From contig JACNIV010000049.1 in NCBI GenBank assembly GCA_014382915.1, positions 1 through 6,655 on the forward strand: 6,655 nucleotides of DNA, read 5' to 3'. The first letter of the stretch is position 1. Every line of letters begins with the position of its first letter. The DNA comes from Candidatus Cloacimonadota bacterium. Its GTDB lineage: Bacteria > Cloacimonadota > Cloacimonadia > Cloacimonadales > TCS61. Of this stretch, positions 1 through 6,395 are shown in pieces. Made by a program: the position numbers and the translations under genes. The notes under the pieces were generated by a model. The model did no database searches. It was not told where the DNA came from and saw only the letters and a list, made by a program, of their open reading frames with translations.

Positions 1-612
1 CCAGCGGTCGGATTTCACTTTTCCTTTTTGCAGGAAATAACTCTCGATCAAAGTATCATAAAATCCATTTATCTCGTAAATTTGATAGGTAAAATATCCT
101 AGTGGGTCTTTTATCCGTCTTCGTCTTTCTAACTTTATTTGAAAATCATTCAGGTGCAGTCGGGTATCTGCTTCCATGATTTTATGAACTGTCTCTTCAT
201 CTGCAAATCTGTATTTCCCATCTGTATGGAATGGTTGATGGAGATCGGCAACATAGTGCGATAGAACACCAAGTTCAAAGATAAAAGCCTTAAGAGGTGT
301 GCCCAGCAAAGCAGAAAGAAAAGGTGCAATCCCGGGATGAACAGTGATCTTATCCGGGTTGTTCAGCATCGATTGTATAAGTTGAATTCCCTTTCCTATT
401 TTATTAATAATATTCCCACTATGCACACCATATTGATTTGGAGTGCAATTGTAATAATGATTTGTGAAATCTTTGAAAATCCGGTCGGGTGCTTCTATAC
501 CTAAAATGAAAAGCTCCTGATGAAGTTTTATCATATTCTTGAAAGCCAACCTGCATTTTACTAATGCTTCGGACGTTATAAACTGATGAGTTCTACTGTC
601 CCAGAGCCACAT
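1..612 (-). CDS. Zinc-dependent phospholipase C / S1-P1 nuclease-like protein, C-terminus off the window
   Basis: The frame stays open for 204 codons from an ATG at 612 to the left edge, so the C-terminus is missing. The start is firm: AAGGAAG (617-623) lies 4 bases upstream and an in-frame stop sits at 622-624. The protein shows the zinc-ligand pattern of the Bacillus cereus phospholipase C fold (PF00882-like): Trp2/Trp4 at the N-terminus, THQFITSEAL (His9), LGIEAPD (Asp43), NHYY (His52), SHYVADLHQPFH (His119, Asp123, His129) and HKIME (His143, Glu147). The spacing of the last five ligands copies the family almost exactly. Known members hydrolyse phosphate esters of phospholipids or nucleic acids with three zinc ions. 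There is no signal peptide, unlike secreted PLC and S1/P1 enzymes, so a cytoplasmic role is inferred and the substrate is unknown. It lies 44 bases downstream of the histidine kinase and may share its transcript. The family call is fairly sure; the exact activity is not. Confidence 0.78.
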   Translation of the reverse strand, partial: MWLWDSRTHQFITSEALVKCRLAFKNMIKLHQELFILGIEAPDRIFKDFTNHYYNCTPNQYGVHSGNIINKIGKGIQLIQSMLNNPDKITVHPGIAPFLSALLGTPLKAFIFELGVLSHYVADLHQPFHTDGKYRFADEETVHKIMEADTRLHLNDFQIKLERRRRIKDPLGYFTYQIYEINGFYDTLIESYFLQKGKVKSDRW

Positions 613-656
613 TTTACTTCCTTATTTTTTTTAGAAATATTTTATTAAATTAATTT

Positions 657-2477
657 TCATGATGTTCCAAATTCTATGGAAAAAATAGCTCCTTCTTTAA
701 ATTGATATTGTAAAGTCCCTTTCAATTGGCTTACCAGTGAGCTAACCAATTGCAAGCCAAGAGTAGTTGGATCTTCCAGTTCTGTCGCTTCAGGTGGCAA
801 TCCTTTCCCATTATCTTTAACTACTAACAAATAACCATTAGTTCCTTTCTTGGTTATAGTAATTTTTATCTTTCCTTCTCTGCAATTTGAAAATGCATGA
901 TTGAGAGAATTGGTAACTAACTCATTTATAATAAGCCCGCAGGGAATGGCAACGTTTATATTAAAAACAATATCTTTGATATTAACATCGATTTTAATCT
1001 GTGACGGCAGAATATGATAGGAAATCAATAACTGAGTTGTCAGGCCTCTAATGTATTCTCCAAAATCTATATTGGAAAAATCTTTGGTTCTGTATAATTT
1101 TTCATGTATCAAGGCCATGGAACGCACTCTGTTTTGACTATTTTGAAATAGTTCCAGAGACCTTTTATCTTTTATGTTTTGAGATTGCAGTTTAAGCAAG
1201 CTGGTAATGATCTGCATATTGTTTTTTACACGATGATGTATTTCATTTAGCAGAACTTCTTTCTCCTGTAAAGATCTGTTTATCTCGTCCTGTGCCAGTT
1301 TTTGTTTTGTAATATCCTGAGCAGTAATAATTGCCCCTTGCGGAAAAGGTGCTATTGTAGCATTATAGTATCTGTCTTCTCTATATTTTATTTCGGGAAA
1401 AACTTTTATCTTTCCAGTTTTAATACATTCCATTAACTCTTCAAACATATCTATAGAGTATTTAGATGCAAAATCTTTGTACATTATATTACCGGATTTC
1501 GGTAGCCGGCTGCGGTTGGTTTTTACTGCCTTGTTCACTTGCATGATCTCACCTTTGTTGTTTACCACAATTGTCTCAATGGGATTATATTCAAAAAGTG
1601 CATTATTCAGGGCATCATGTTCTTGCAGGCTTTTCAGGTTTTTGTTACGCTCGGTAACATCTAAAACCTGCCCGACTGTGGAAACAGTTCCACTTGTGTT
1701 TTTCAAGATACTGGCACTGATTTCAAGAGTTCTTATTTCTCCTTTATTAGTAACAATATCAAATCCATAACGATTTGGTATTTCCTCACCAAGCTGTCTC
1801 TTTTTATATCTCTCTGCAACCATGGTCTTGCTTTTTTTTTCAAGAAACTGTCGGAAATCAACTCCAATCAGATACTTGCGTGAATATCCTATCATCTTAC
1901 AAAATTCATCATTTACATAACTGAATTTATAGGCATTATCAACAATGAAAATCCCTTCATGAGAATTTTCTACTACAGAACGAAATTTCTCTTCACTTTC
2001 TTTTAAGGCTTCTTCAGCTTTTTTTCTTTCCGTAACATCTTCCACAACTGCAATTTCAAAAAGCGGATTATCCTGATCATCTCTTACAAGATTAGAACGC
2101 AAAAAAACATGAATAGTCTTTCCATCTTTGCGGATATATCTTTTTTCCATATCAAAGAAGGTGATTTCTCCTTTCACGATCTTCTTGTATAGATCTGCAT
2201 TTTTTTGTTTGTCGTCCGGATGAGTAAAATCCATAAAGGACATCTTTAATAACTCTTCTCTGGAATATCCCAGCATTTTACAATAAGCTGAATTCACTGT
2301 AAGAATGTTTCTGTTCAAATCTGTAGTACAAACACCAATGGGAGAGTTGTCAATTGTCATTCGAAGTTTTTCTTCACTCTCACGGAACGCTTTTTCCGTT
2401 TGTTTTTTCTCTTCTTTTTGTCTTTTCAGCTTTAAAGCATTTTCTATTGCAGGCACTAATACTACCGTTTCATTCAT
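657..2477 (-). CDS. Soluble triple-PAS sensor histidine kinase, HisKA_2 type
   Basis: A 606-residue protein with no membrane segment or signal peptide, so probably a cytoplasmic sensor. It has three PAS domains: about 35-152 (ending in VVEDVTERKKAEEALKES), about 162-277 (ending VGQVLDVTERNK), and a more divergent one at about 290-392 (ending in AQDITKQK). The first two end in the PAC-type D-V-T-E-R signature. The transmitter follows. The dimerisation/phosphoacceptor helix carries EIHHRVKNNMQ, with His415, the His before Arg, as likely phosphoacceptor; this marks the HisKA_2/HWE-like group rather than classical HisKA. The ATP-binding domain has an N box (INELVTNSLNHAF, Asn518 and Asn523), a G1 box (DNGKGL, Asp555) and a G2-like TTLGLQL (Gly574). 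No receiver domain is fused and no response regulator lies nearby, so its partner is unknown. Residues 5-30 resemble the end of a receiver domain. The ATG at 2477 has GGGG five bases upstream and an in-frame stop at 2493-2495. Ligand and output are not predictable from the sequence. Confidence 0.93.
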   Translation of the reverse strand: MNETVVLVPAIENALKLKRQKEEKKQTEKAFRESEEKLRMTIDNSPIGVCTTDLNRNILTVNSAYCKMLGYSREELLKMSFMDFTHPDDKQKNADLYKKIVKGEITFFDMEKRYIRKDGKTIHVFLRSNLVRDDQDNPLFEIAVVEDVTERKKAEEALKESEEKFRSVVENSHEGIFIVDNAYKFSYVNDEFCKMIGYSRKYLIGVDFRQFLEKKSKTMVAERYKKRQLGEEIPNRYGFDIVTNKGEIRTLEISASILKNTSGTVSTVGQVLDVTERNKNLKSLQEHDALNNALFEYNPIETIVVNNKGEIMQVNKAVKTNRSRLPKSGNIMYKDFASKYSIDMFEELMECIKTGKIKVFPEIKYREDRYYNATIAPFPQGAIITAQDITKQKLAQDEINRSLQEKEVLLNEIHHRVKNNMQIITSLLKLQSQNIKDKRSLELFQNSQNRVRSMALIHEKLYRTKDFSNIDFGEYIRGLTTQLLISYHILPSQIKIDVNIKDIVFNINVAIPCGLIINELVTNSLNHAFSNCREGKIKITITKKGTNGYLLVVKDNGKGLPPEATELEDPTTLGLQLVSSLVSQLKGTLQYQFKEGAIFSIEFGTS

Positions 2478-2505
2478 AAATACCCCAATTATTTATTATA
2501 TTTAA

Positions 2506-2534
2506 TATTTAAAGCAAATACTATACCATAACAA
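2506..2534 (-). promoter_or_regulatory. Weak candidate promoter of the histidine kinase gene
   Basis: On the minus strand TTGTTA (2529-2534) and TAAATA (2506-2511) are 17 bases apart and lie 28 to 57 bases upstream of the kinase ATG. They match the sigma-70 consensus only 4/6 and 3/6. The surrounding DNA is so AT-rich that chance matches are expected, so this is a placeholder, not a firm call. Confidence 0.2.
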
Positions 2535-2652
2535 ATAACTGAATTATAAAAAAACCGATGTGCTGTATCTTTATAGAAAATAAGCGGTTAAGTCTGAAAA
2601 TAAATAATATGTGATTTTTTTAATTAAAAATAACAAATAATAATACAAAGTT

Positions 2653-2689
2653 TTTTGTGTCAGAAATGGACAGTTATGGGTAAGAAATG
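2653..2689. repeat. 16-base imperfect direct repeat, 21-base period
   Basis: TTTTGTGTCAGAAATG (2653-2668) and TTATGGGTAAGAAATG (2674-2689) match at 13 of 16 positions and are exactly 21 bases apart, about two helical turns. Read on the minus strand, the block opens with TGTGACATTTCTTACCC and continues to TGTCCATTTCTGACACA, with TG at one end and CA at the other. Spaced copies inside a TG...CA boundary recall the multi-repeat termini of IS21-family elements, but no transposase is in the window. A pair of regulator binding sites in front of the kinase gene is an equally open reading. It sits 9 bases past the smpB stop codon. Confidence 0.55.
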
Positions 2690-2698
2690 TCACATAAT

Positions 2699-3142
2699 TT
2701 AATAATCTTTAAGCTTTCGCTGCAGATCACGCATTTCATCCTTTTTTCGTAAAGTTTCCCGTTTATCATAATTTCTTTTGCCCTTGGCAATAGCCAGTTT
2801 TACTTTTGCCAGACCTTTATCGTTGATATAAATTTCCTTTGGCACAAGAGTCATTCCCTTTTCTTCGATATTTTGTTTGATCTTTCTAATTTCTCTTTTA
2901 TTCAGAAGAAGCTTACGTTTTCGTTCAGGGTCATGATCGAAAGCACCACAATGTTCATAAGAGCTGATATGAAGATTGATAAGCCAGATTTCTCCATCCT
3001 CGATCTTACCATAACTATCTTTAAAGCTGAGCTTTCCGGCTCGAATGGATTTTATTTCAGTTCCTTTTAATACGATCCCTGCTTCAAAATCCTGGATAAA
3101 AAAGAAATTATGCGCTGCTTTTCTATTCCTAAAAACTCTCAT
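2699..3142 (-). CDS. smpB: SsrA-binding protein SmpB
   Basis: A 147-residue protein, close to the usual 150-160 residues. SmpB binds the tRNA-like domain of tmRNA and escorts it to the empty A site of stalled ribosomes, so that the nascent peptide is tagged and the ribosome released. Conserved family blocks are visible in order: NRKAAHNFFFIQDFEAGI near residue 6, LKGTEIKSIRAGK (25-37), KDSYGKIEDGEIWLINLHIS (41-60), the YEH and DHDPERKRKLLLNKREI region (62-85), GMTLVPKEIYI (96-106), KVKLAIAKGKRNYDKRET (113-130), and the basic C-terminal tail that reaches toward the decoding centre and mRNA channel. The ATG at 3142 is preceded by AGGAG (3148-3152) at 5 bases. It is transcribed divergently from the glycosyl-phosphate transferase operon. 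No tmRNA gene (ssrA) is seen next to it. Nothing is truncated. Confidence 0.98.
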   Translation of the reverse strand: MRVFRNRKAAHNFFFIQDFEAGIVLKGTEIKSIRAGKLSFKDSYGKIEDGEIWLINLHISSYEHCGAFDHDPERKRKLLLNKREIRKIKQNIEEKGMTLVPKEIYINDKGLAKVKLAIAKGKRNYDKRETLRKKDEMRDLQRKLKDY

Positions 3143-3158
3143 CTCTTCTCCTAAAAGT

Positions 3159-3187
3159 TAATGTCTTAAATACTGTCTAAATGTCAA
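3159..3187 (-). promoter_or_regulatory. Possible smpB promoter
   Basis: On the minus strand a perfect -35 box TTGACA (3182-3187) lies 40-45 bases before the smpB start codon. The hexamer 17 bases downstream, ACATTA (3159-3164), is a poor -10 box. The -35 is convincing on its own, the pair less so. GACA also recurs further along this strand at 3174-3177 and 3162-3165. Confidence 0.3.
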
Positions 3188-3231
3188 TTTGTTTTAGGAT
3201 ATTGTTTACCGGAAAACAGCATATAAAAGAA

Positions 3232-3260
3232 TTGACAAAAAAACACATCAATTCGATAAG
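3232..3260 (+). promoter_or_regulatory. Sigma-70-type promoter of the envelope operon
   Basis: A perfect -35 box TTGACA (3232-3237) is followed after exactly 17 bases by GATAAG (3255-3260), which matches 4/6 of the -10 consensus. Transcription would begin near 3267. That gives a leader of about 38 bases before the ATG at 3305 and excludes the longer in-frame GTG start at 3263. It is the best promoter-like sequence in the window. Confidence 0.55.
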
Positions 3261-3295
3261 GAGTGTGTTTTAAGGTTTGTTATTTTGTTAACTAT

Positions 3296-3300
3296 GAGGT
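3296..3300 (+). promoter_or_regulatory. Ribosome binding site fixing the transferase start
   Basis: GAGGT lies 4 bases before the ATG at 3305, an ideal distance. The alternative GTG at 3263 has AGGAG running directly into it with no spacer, so this site decides for the shorter protein. Confidence 0.75.
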
Positions 3301-3304
3301 AAAT

Positions 3305-4399
3305 ATGCATATTATCTATTCTTGCCTGAGTGTGTTTGTGCTTGCCATTCTATCAGTTTACAGCATCACTCCTTTCATTATTCAATTAGCAAATAAAACC
3401 AACTTTATGGATAATCCCGGAGCAAGGAAGATTCATAAGAAAGCAACACCACTACTGGGAGGACTGGCTGTTTTTATTGGTTTTCTTATTTTAACCTTAT
3501 ATATAATTTTTATGAATTTGCACTCCTTTAATCTTCCTATTTTAGGTTATCTGGCTGGTGCTTTTATCATAGTAGTTGTGGGAATAATTGATGACAGATA
3601 TGGAATGAATCCTTTGCTTAAATTGATCGGACAAGCTTTATCTTGTTTTATTTTTTTATACACGAATAATTTGTTATACATTTTTGGACCTATCTACATA
3701 ACCCTTCCTTTGCTTTTCCTATGGATGGTGGGGCTTATGAATGCTTTAAATTTCCTGGACAACATGGATGGTATTATTACTGGTATGTCAGGAATCTTAG
3801 CCTTAGGGTTCTATGCTTTCAGTTTTATCAGCAAAACAAATACATTGGCTCCACAAGCGAATTTTATGTCACTTATTGCATTGAGTTTTGCTGGTGCAGC
3901 TTTTGGGTTTCTGCCCTACAATTTCAATCCAGCTCGAATATTCCTGGGAGATGCAGGCAGTATGTTCATAGGATATTTCCTGTCTTCGATGGGTATTCTT
4001 GCTGGTCGATTGGCAGTTATTAAAATGAACAATAACCTTTTTTACCTTCTTCCTGTACTGTTGCTAAGCTACGCTATCTTTGACATTTCACTTGTAAGCT
4101 TCACCAGGAAAAGAGATGGGAGAAAAATCAGTCAGGGAGGAAAGGATCACTCTACGCATCGTATAGATACTGCCATGCAATCACCTATTATTACAGCGCT
4201 GATCGTATATTTAATTAACATTGTAATCGTGCTCGTTACAATCCTGGTTTTTAAAACGGGATCGGATACAGTTCTAATGATTTCCACTGCACTTTTTGCT
4301 TTAATATTTCTTTTCTTTGGAAAAAAATTAGACCAGATACCCATTCTTATACCCGAAAACCAAATAAAAGAAAGCATAATAAAGAATGAGGAAGTTTGA
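3305..4399 (+). CDS. Polyprenyl-phosphate HexNAc-1-phosphate transferase (WecA/TagO/MraY superfamily)
   Basis: A 364-residue, strongly hydrophobic protein with about ten or eleven predicted membrane helices. Family members transfer a sugar-1-phosphate, commonly GlcNAc-1-P from its UDP form, onto undecaprenyl phosphate at the inner membrane, starting synthesis of O-antigen, teichoic-acid-type or capsule-like glycans. The hallmark cytoplasmic motifs are all present: DNPGARKIHKKATPLLGG (36-53), the first Asp pair in GIIDDRYGM (Asp96, Asp97), NALNFLDNMDG (146-156, Asp152 and Asp155), FNPARIFLGDAGS (207-219, Asp216) and the late His motif GKDHSTHRI (279-287). The DNPGARKIH block and the His loop point to the WecA/TagO branch rather than MraY. 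The acceptor and exact sugar cannot be read. It heads a tightly packed operon and overlaps the next gene by 4 bases. The short C-terminal tail (about 340-364) is polar. Length is normal for the family. Confidence 0.93.
   Translation: MHIIYSCLSVFVLAILSVYSITPFIIQLANKTNFMDNPGARKIHKKATPLLGGLAVFIGFLILTLYIIFMNLHSFNLPILGYLAGAFIIVVVGIIDDRYGMNPLLKLIGQALSCFIFLYTNNLLYIFGPIYITLPLLFLWMVGLMNALNFLDNMDGIITGMSGILALGFYAFSFISKTNTLAPQANFMSLIALSFAGAAFGFLPYNFNPARIFLGDAGSMFIGYFLSSMGILAGRLAVIKMNNNLFYLLPVLLLSYAIFDISLVSFTRKRDGRKISQGGKDHSTHRIDTAMQSPIITALIVYLINIVIVLVTILVFKTGSDTVLMISTALFALIFLFFGKKLDQIPILIPENQIKESIIKNEEV
4388..4392 (+). promoter_or_regulatory. Ribosome binding site for the TTG-started lipoprotein
   Basis: GAGGA, inside the last codons of the transferase gene, lies 3 bases before the TTG at 4396. 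The later in-frame ATG at 4420 has only an A-rich stretch in front of it, so the site favours TTG initiation coupled to termination of the upstream gene. Confidence 0.5.
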
Positions 4400-5817
4400 A
4401 TTTATTAATCTCTAAAAAGATGCTTTTTCAGGTATCAACTTTGATTTTTTTGATAATCCTGCTGGGATGTTCAATGAATGAAAAATATAATACTGCTTTC
4501 AGCTTATATCTGAAAAGTAACTACGTTGTTGCTATAAAATTTTACGATAACTATTTACAAATTTCTCCCAATGGCGCTTTGGCCACAAAAGCAGAACTGG
4601 AACGATCCGATTGTTATTACCAATTGGCTTACCAAGCATTTCAAAAAGAAAACTGGCTGCTTGCTTCCAGGTTATTTTATCTGGCAAATTCGACAATAGC
4701 CGACGATAAACTGGATAATTGCTATTATAAACTGGCAGAAGAAAGCTTGAATATCGATGACATTAAAACTACTTTAAATTATTATAGTTTTATTACAACC
4801 TACCTGGTTGATTCCGAGTTGATACCAGAAGTTTTATTCAATAGAATTAAAATATACATAGATTCCGATAAAAAGCTGGAAGCATTCAACGACTATCATT
4901 TGCTCTGGAGCAATTACCCCGAGAATAAATTCACCATCAGTATCCAACCGCTGATAGACAACCTGATTCCCTACTATATGAACCAGGCGGTCGAGTTTAG
5001 AAGAAATGCCGATTATGACAATGCTCTGGATATTTTTTTTAAACTCTGCCAGTATCCTACACAATTCGGAGATGAAATACTCATTGGAATAAGTGATCTT
5101 TATTTATTGAAGGTAGAGGACGCTGTTACAGAAAACAAGTATAAACAAGCAAAGGAATATTATTCAGAAGTGCTTGTATACGATCCACAGAAAGAAAATT
5201 CGATCAATAAGAGAATGGACGAGATCTGTAATGAATTCATACAGGAAGGTTACAGACTTATTGAAAATTATAAATTCGATGAAGCAATTATAATTTTTGA
5301 AACATGTTACGAATTATTGCCTGAATATCGGAAATCAACAGATGCAATAGAAGAAGCAAAAAAGCTGAAAGAAAGTTATACATTAGCATTCCAATTTAAA
5401 AACAAAGCCGAAGCTTATGAAAGCGATAAAGAGTATGTTAAAGCTTTGGAATTTTATCGCAGATCATATTCATCCATGCAGATGAAAGAGATTCAAAACA
5501 AAATCTTCATGATGAGCAACACCATAAAGGCTCAGAAAGATCCCAAAGGATTTGCGCTTGAAATAATTCAAAGTTTTAAAAAGGGTATTATTGTACAAAG
5601 TGTGAATGGTTTACAATCGGATTTGATAGATAAATACGGTGAGAATGTAAGATCATCAGGTTGGAAAGTATCCTATGCATTTGGAGAGTTTAAGTACGAA
5701 GTCAGATTTGACATTTTAGCACCGGAAGAAAATTATTACTTTGTATGGAGAGTAAATTTACAAACACGGGAGATCGTTCCTTTGAACAAGATATCCGAGG
5801 AATTGCTTAAGCTATGA
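4396..5817 (+). CDS. TPR-rich lipoprotein of unknown function
   Basis: A 473-residue protein with a lipoprotein signal peptide: a Lys-Lys n-region, a hydrophobic core and lipobox LLGC, so Cys25 would be lipidated. Ser26 at +2 would fit outer-membrane sorting under the E. coli rule. The start is read as TTG at 4396. It overlaps the preceding stop as TTGA and retains the Lys-Lys pair, which the alternative ATG at 4420 would lose. Most of the mature part is helical repeats of TPR character, with Ala/Leu/Tyr spacing, at about 29-60, 74-105, 108-138, 194-222, 236-264, 281-310 and 333-361. The last 90 residues (about 383-473) leave the repeat pattern and look alpha/beta, with aromatic strands GWKVSYAFGEFKYEVRF and NYYFVWRVNLQ. 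Such proteins usually act as scaffolds for envelope complexes; this is inference. It is longer than BamD and lacks an obvious match to it. The next gene overlaps by ATGA. Confidence 0.85.
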   Translation: MNLLISKKMLFQVSTLIFLIILLGCSMNEKYNTAFSLYLKSNYVVAIKFYDNYLQISPNGALATKAELERSDCYYQLAYQAFQKENWLLASRLFYLANSTIADDKLDNCYYKLAEESLNIDDIKTTLNYYSFITTYLVDSELIPEVLFNRIKIYIDSDKKLEAFNDYHLLWSNYPENKFTISIQPLIDNLIPYYMNQAVEFRRNADYDNALDIFFKLCQYPTQFGDEILIGISDLYLLKVEDAVTENKYKQAKEYYSEVLVYDPQKENSINKRMDEICNEFIQEGYRLIENYKFDEAIIIFETCYELLPEYRKSTDAIEEAKKLKESYTLAFQFKNKAEAYESDKEYVKALEFYRRSYSSMQMKEIQNKIFMMSNTIKAQKDPKGFALEIIQSFKKGIIVQSVNGLQSDLIDKYGENVRSSGWKVSYAFGEFKYEVRFDILAPEENYYFVWRVNLQTREIVPLNKISEELLKL

Positions 5818-6395
5818 AAAATATATATATAACCTTGATGATTCTTCTCTCTTTCTGTTGGCTTTTTGCCGAGGAATTTGACATAAAAAAATTCTCCGAT
5901 CCCGATAAATACGGATGGAGTACACCGCAAAAATTCTATGAAGCTCGAACTGAACTCTATAACCGGCAGAAACTGCTTCAGATCTATGAAATGAACCGAC
6001 AGGATATAACACAGAACATCATTAAATCTGCTGTTGCTCCAGGATGGGGTCACTTTTCTGCACAGGAAAATACCAAAGGCACAATTTTGCTTGGTATTGA
6101 AATAGTGCTCCTGGGTACAAGCTATTTATTTTATGATCAGGCAATGTATAATTACGATAAATACAAAAAATCAACTTATATTGGCGATATCAACCAATAT
6201 TATATCGATGCCAAAGATACTTACACTTATTCCCAGATATTCCTGGGATTAGGAATCGCTGTTTGGCTATATACTATTTTCGACTCCATTACCGCTTCAG
6301 AGCAATACAACCAACAATTGTGGAATGATCTGCTACGGAAATATCACCAGCAGAAATTACAGATAACCCCTGACGGGATTTCATTGAGGTTTTAA
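5814..6395 (+). CDS. Small exported or membrane protein with PGWG motif (DUF5683-like), function unknown
   Basis: A 193-residue protein. Residues 1-19 form a signal peptide or N-terminal anchor (MKNIYITLMILLSFCWLFA), with possible cleavage before Glu20. A charged, Tyr-rich stretch (20-66) follows, then IIKSAVAPGWGHFSAQENTKG (69-89), a hydrophobic segment at about 90-108, a Tyr/Asp/Lys-rich loop (109-138), and a second hydrophobic segment at about 141-159 (FLGLGIAVWLYTIFDSI). A Pro-Gly-x-Gly turn, then a Lys-Gly pair, a membrane helix and a late W..x..D helix recalls DUF5683-type proteins, seen mostly in Bacteroidetes and relatives. That assignment is from memory of the pattern and is tentative. 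ATG at 5814 shares ATGA with the stop of the TPR lipoprotein gene; GAGG lies about 13 bases upstream, so coupling probably drives translation. It may be a membrane partner of the two flanking lipoproteins. Confidence 0.8.
   Translation: MKNIYITLMILLSFCWLFAEEFDIKKFSDPDKYGWSTPQKFYEARTELYNRQKLLQIYEMNRQDITQNIIKSAVAPGWGHFSAQENTKGTILLGIEIVLLGTSYLFYDQAMYNYDKYKKSTYIGDINQYYIDAKDTYTYSQIFLGLGIAVWLYTIFDSITASEQYNQQLWNDLLRKYHQQKLQITPDGISLRF
6386..6390 (+). promoter_or_regulatory. Ribosome binding site of the fibronectin lipoprotein
   Basis: GAGGT lies 4 bases before the ATG at 6395, inside the final codons of the upstream gene. It confirms the start of the truncated last gene, whose ATG shares its A with the preceding TAA. 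Confidence 0.7.

Noticed and set aside
613..656. Terminator or promoter between the kinase and the phospholipase-like gene
   Set aside because: The 44 bases hold only A/T-rich sequence and the ribosome binding site, with no hairpin and no paired promoter boxes.
1477..1770. Plus-strand open frame opposite the histidine kinase, with hydrophobic stretches
   Set aside because: It is entirely antisense to a well-supported kinase gene, has no ribosome binding site and shows no family features.
2617..2630. Palindrome TTTTTAATTAAAAA as a terminator of smpB
   Set aside because: It is a perfect 14-base palindrome but has no G or C and no loop, so an RNA hairpin would be very weak; it is expected by chance in such AT-rich DNA.
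2478..2694. A complete insertion sequence between smpB and the kinase
   Set aside because: There is no transposase frame and the gap is too short; at most one element end could be present.
2478..2698. tmRNA (ssrA) or another small RNA next to smpB
   Set aside because: The gap is only 221 bases, very AT-rich, and shows no tRNA-like ends, no tag-peptide reading frame and no stable paired stems.
3263..3304. A longer start (GTG at 3263) for the transferase, adding 14 residues
   Set aside because: It lies upstream of the predicted transcription start, its AGGAG touches the codon with no spacer, and the added residues match nothing in the family; ATG at 3305 has a well-spaced GAGGT.
3721..4023. 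Open frame of 100 codons inside the transferase gene
   Set aside because: It is in another frame of a gene whose catalytic motifs are clear; its Cys/Trp/Tyr-rich composition is typical of a shadow frame.
5736..6053. Minus-strand frames opposite the end of the TPR gene and the start of the PGWG gene
   Set aside because: They are antisense to a coupled operon, without ribosome binding site or recognisable content.
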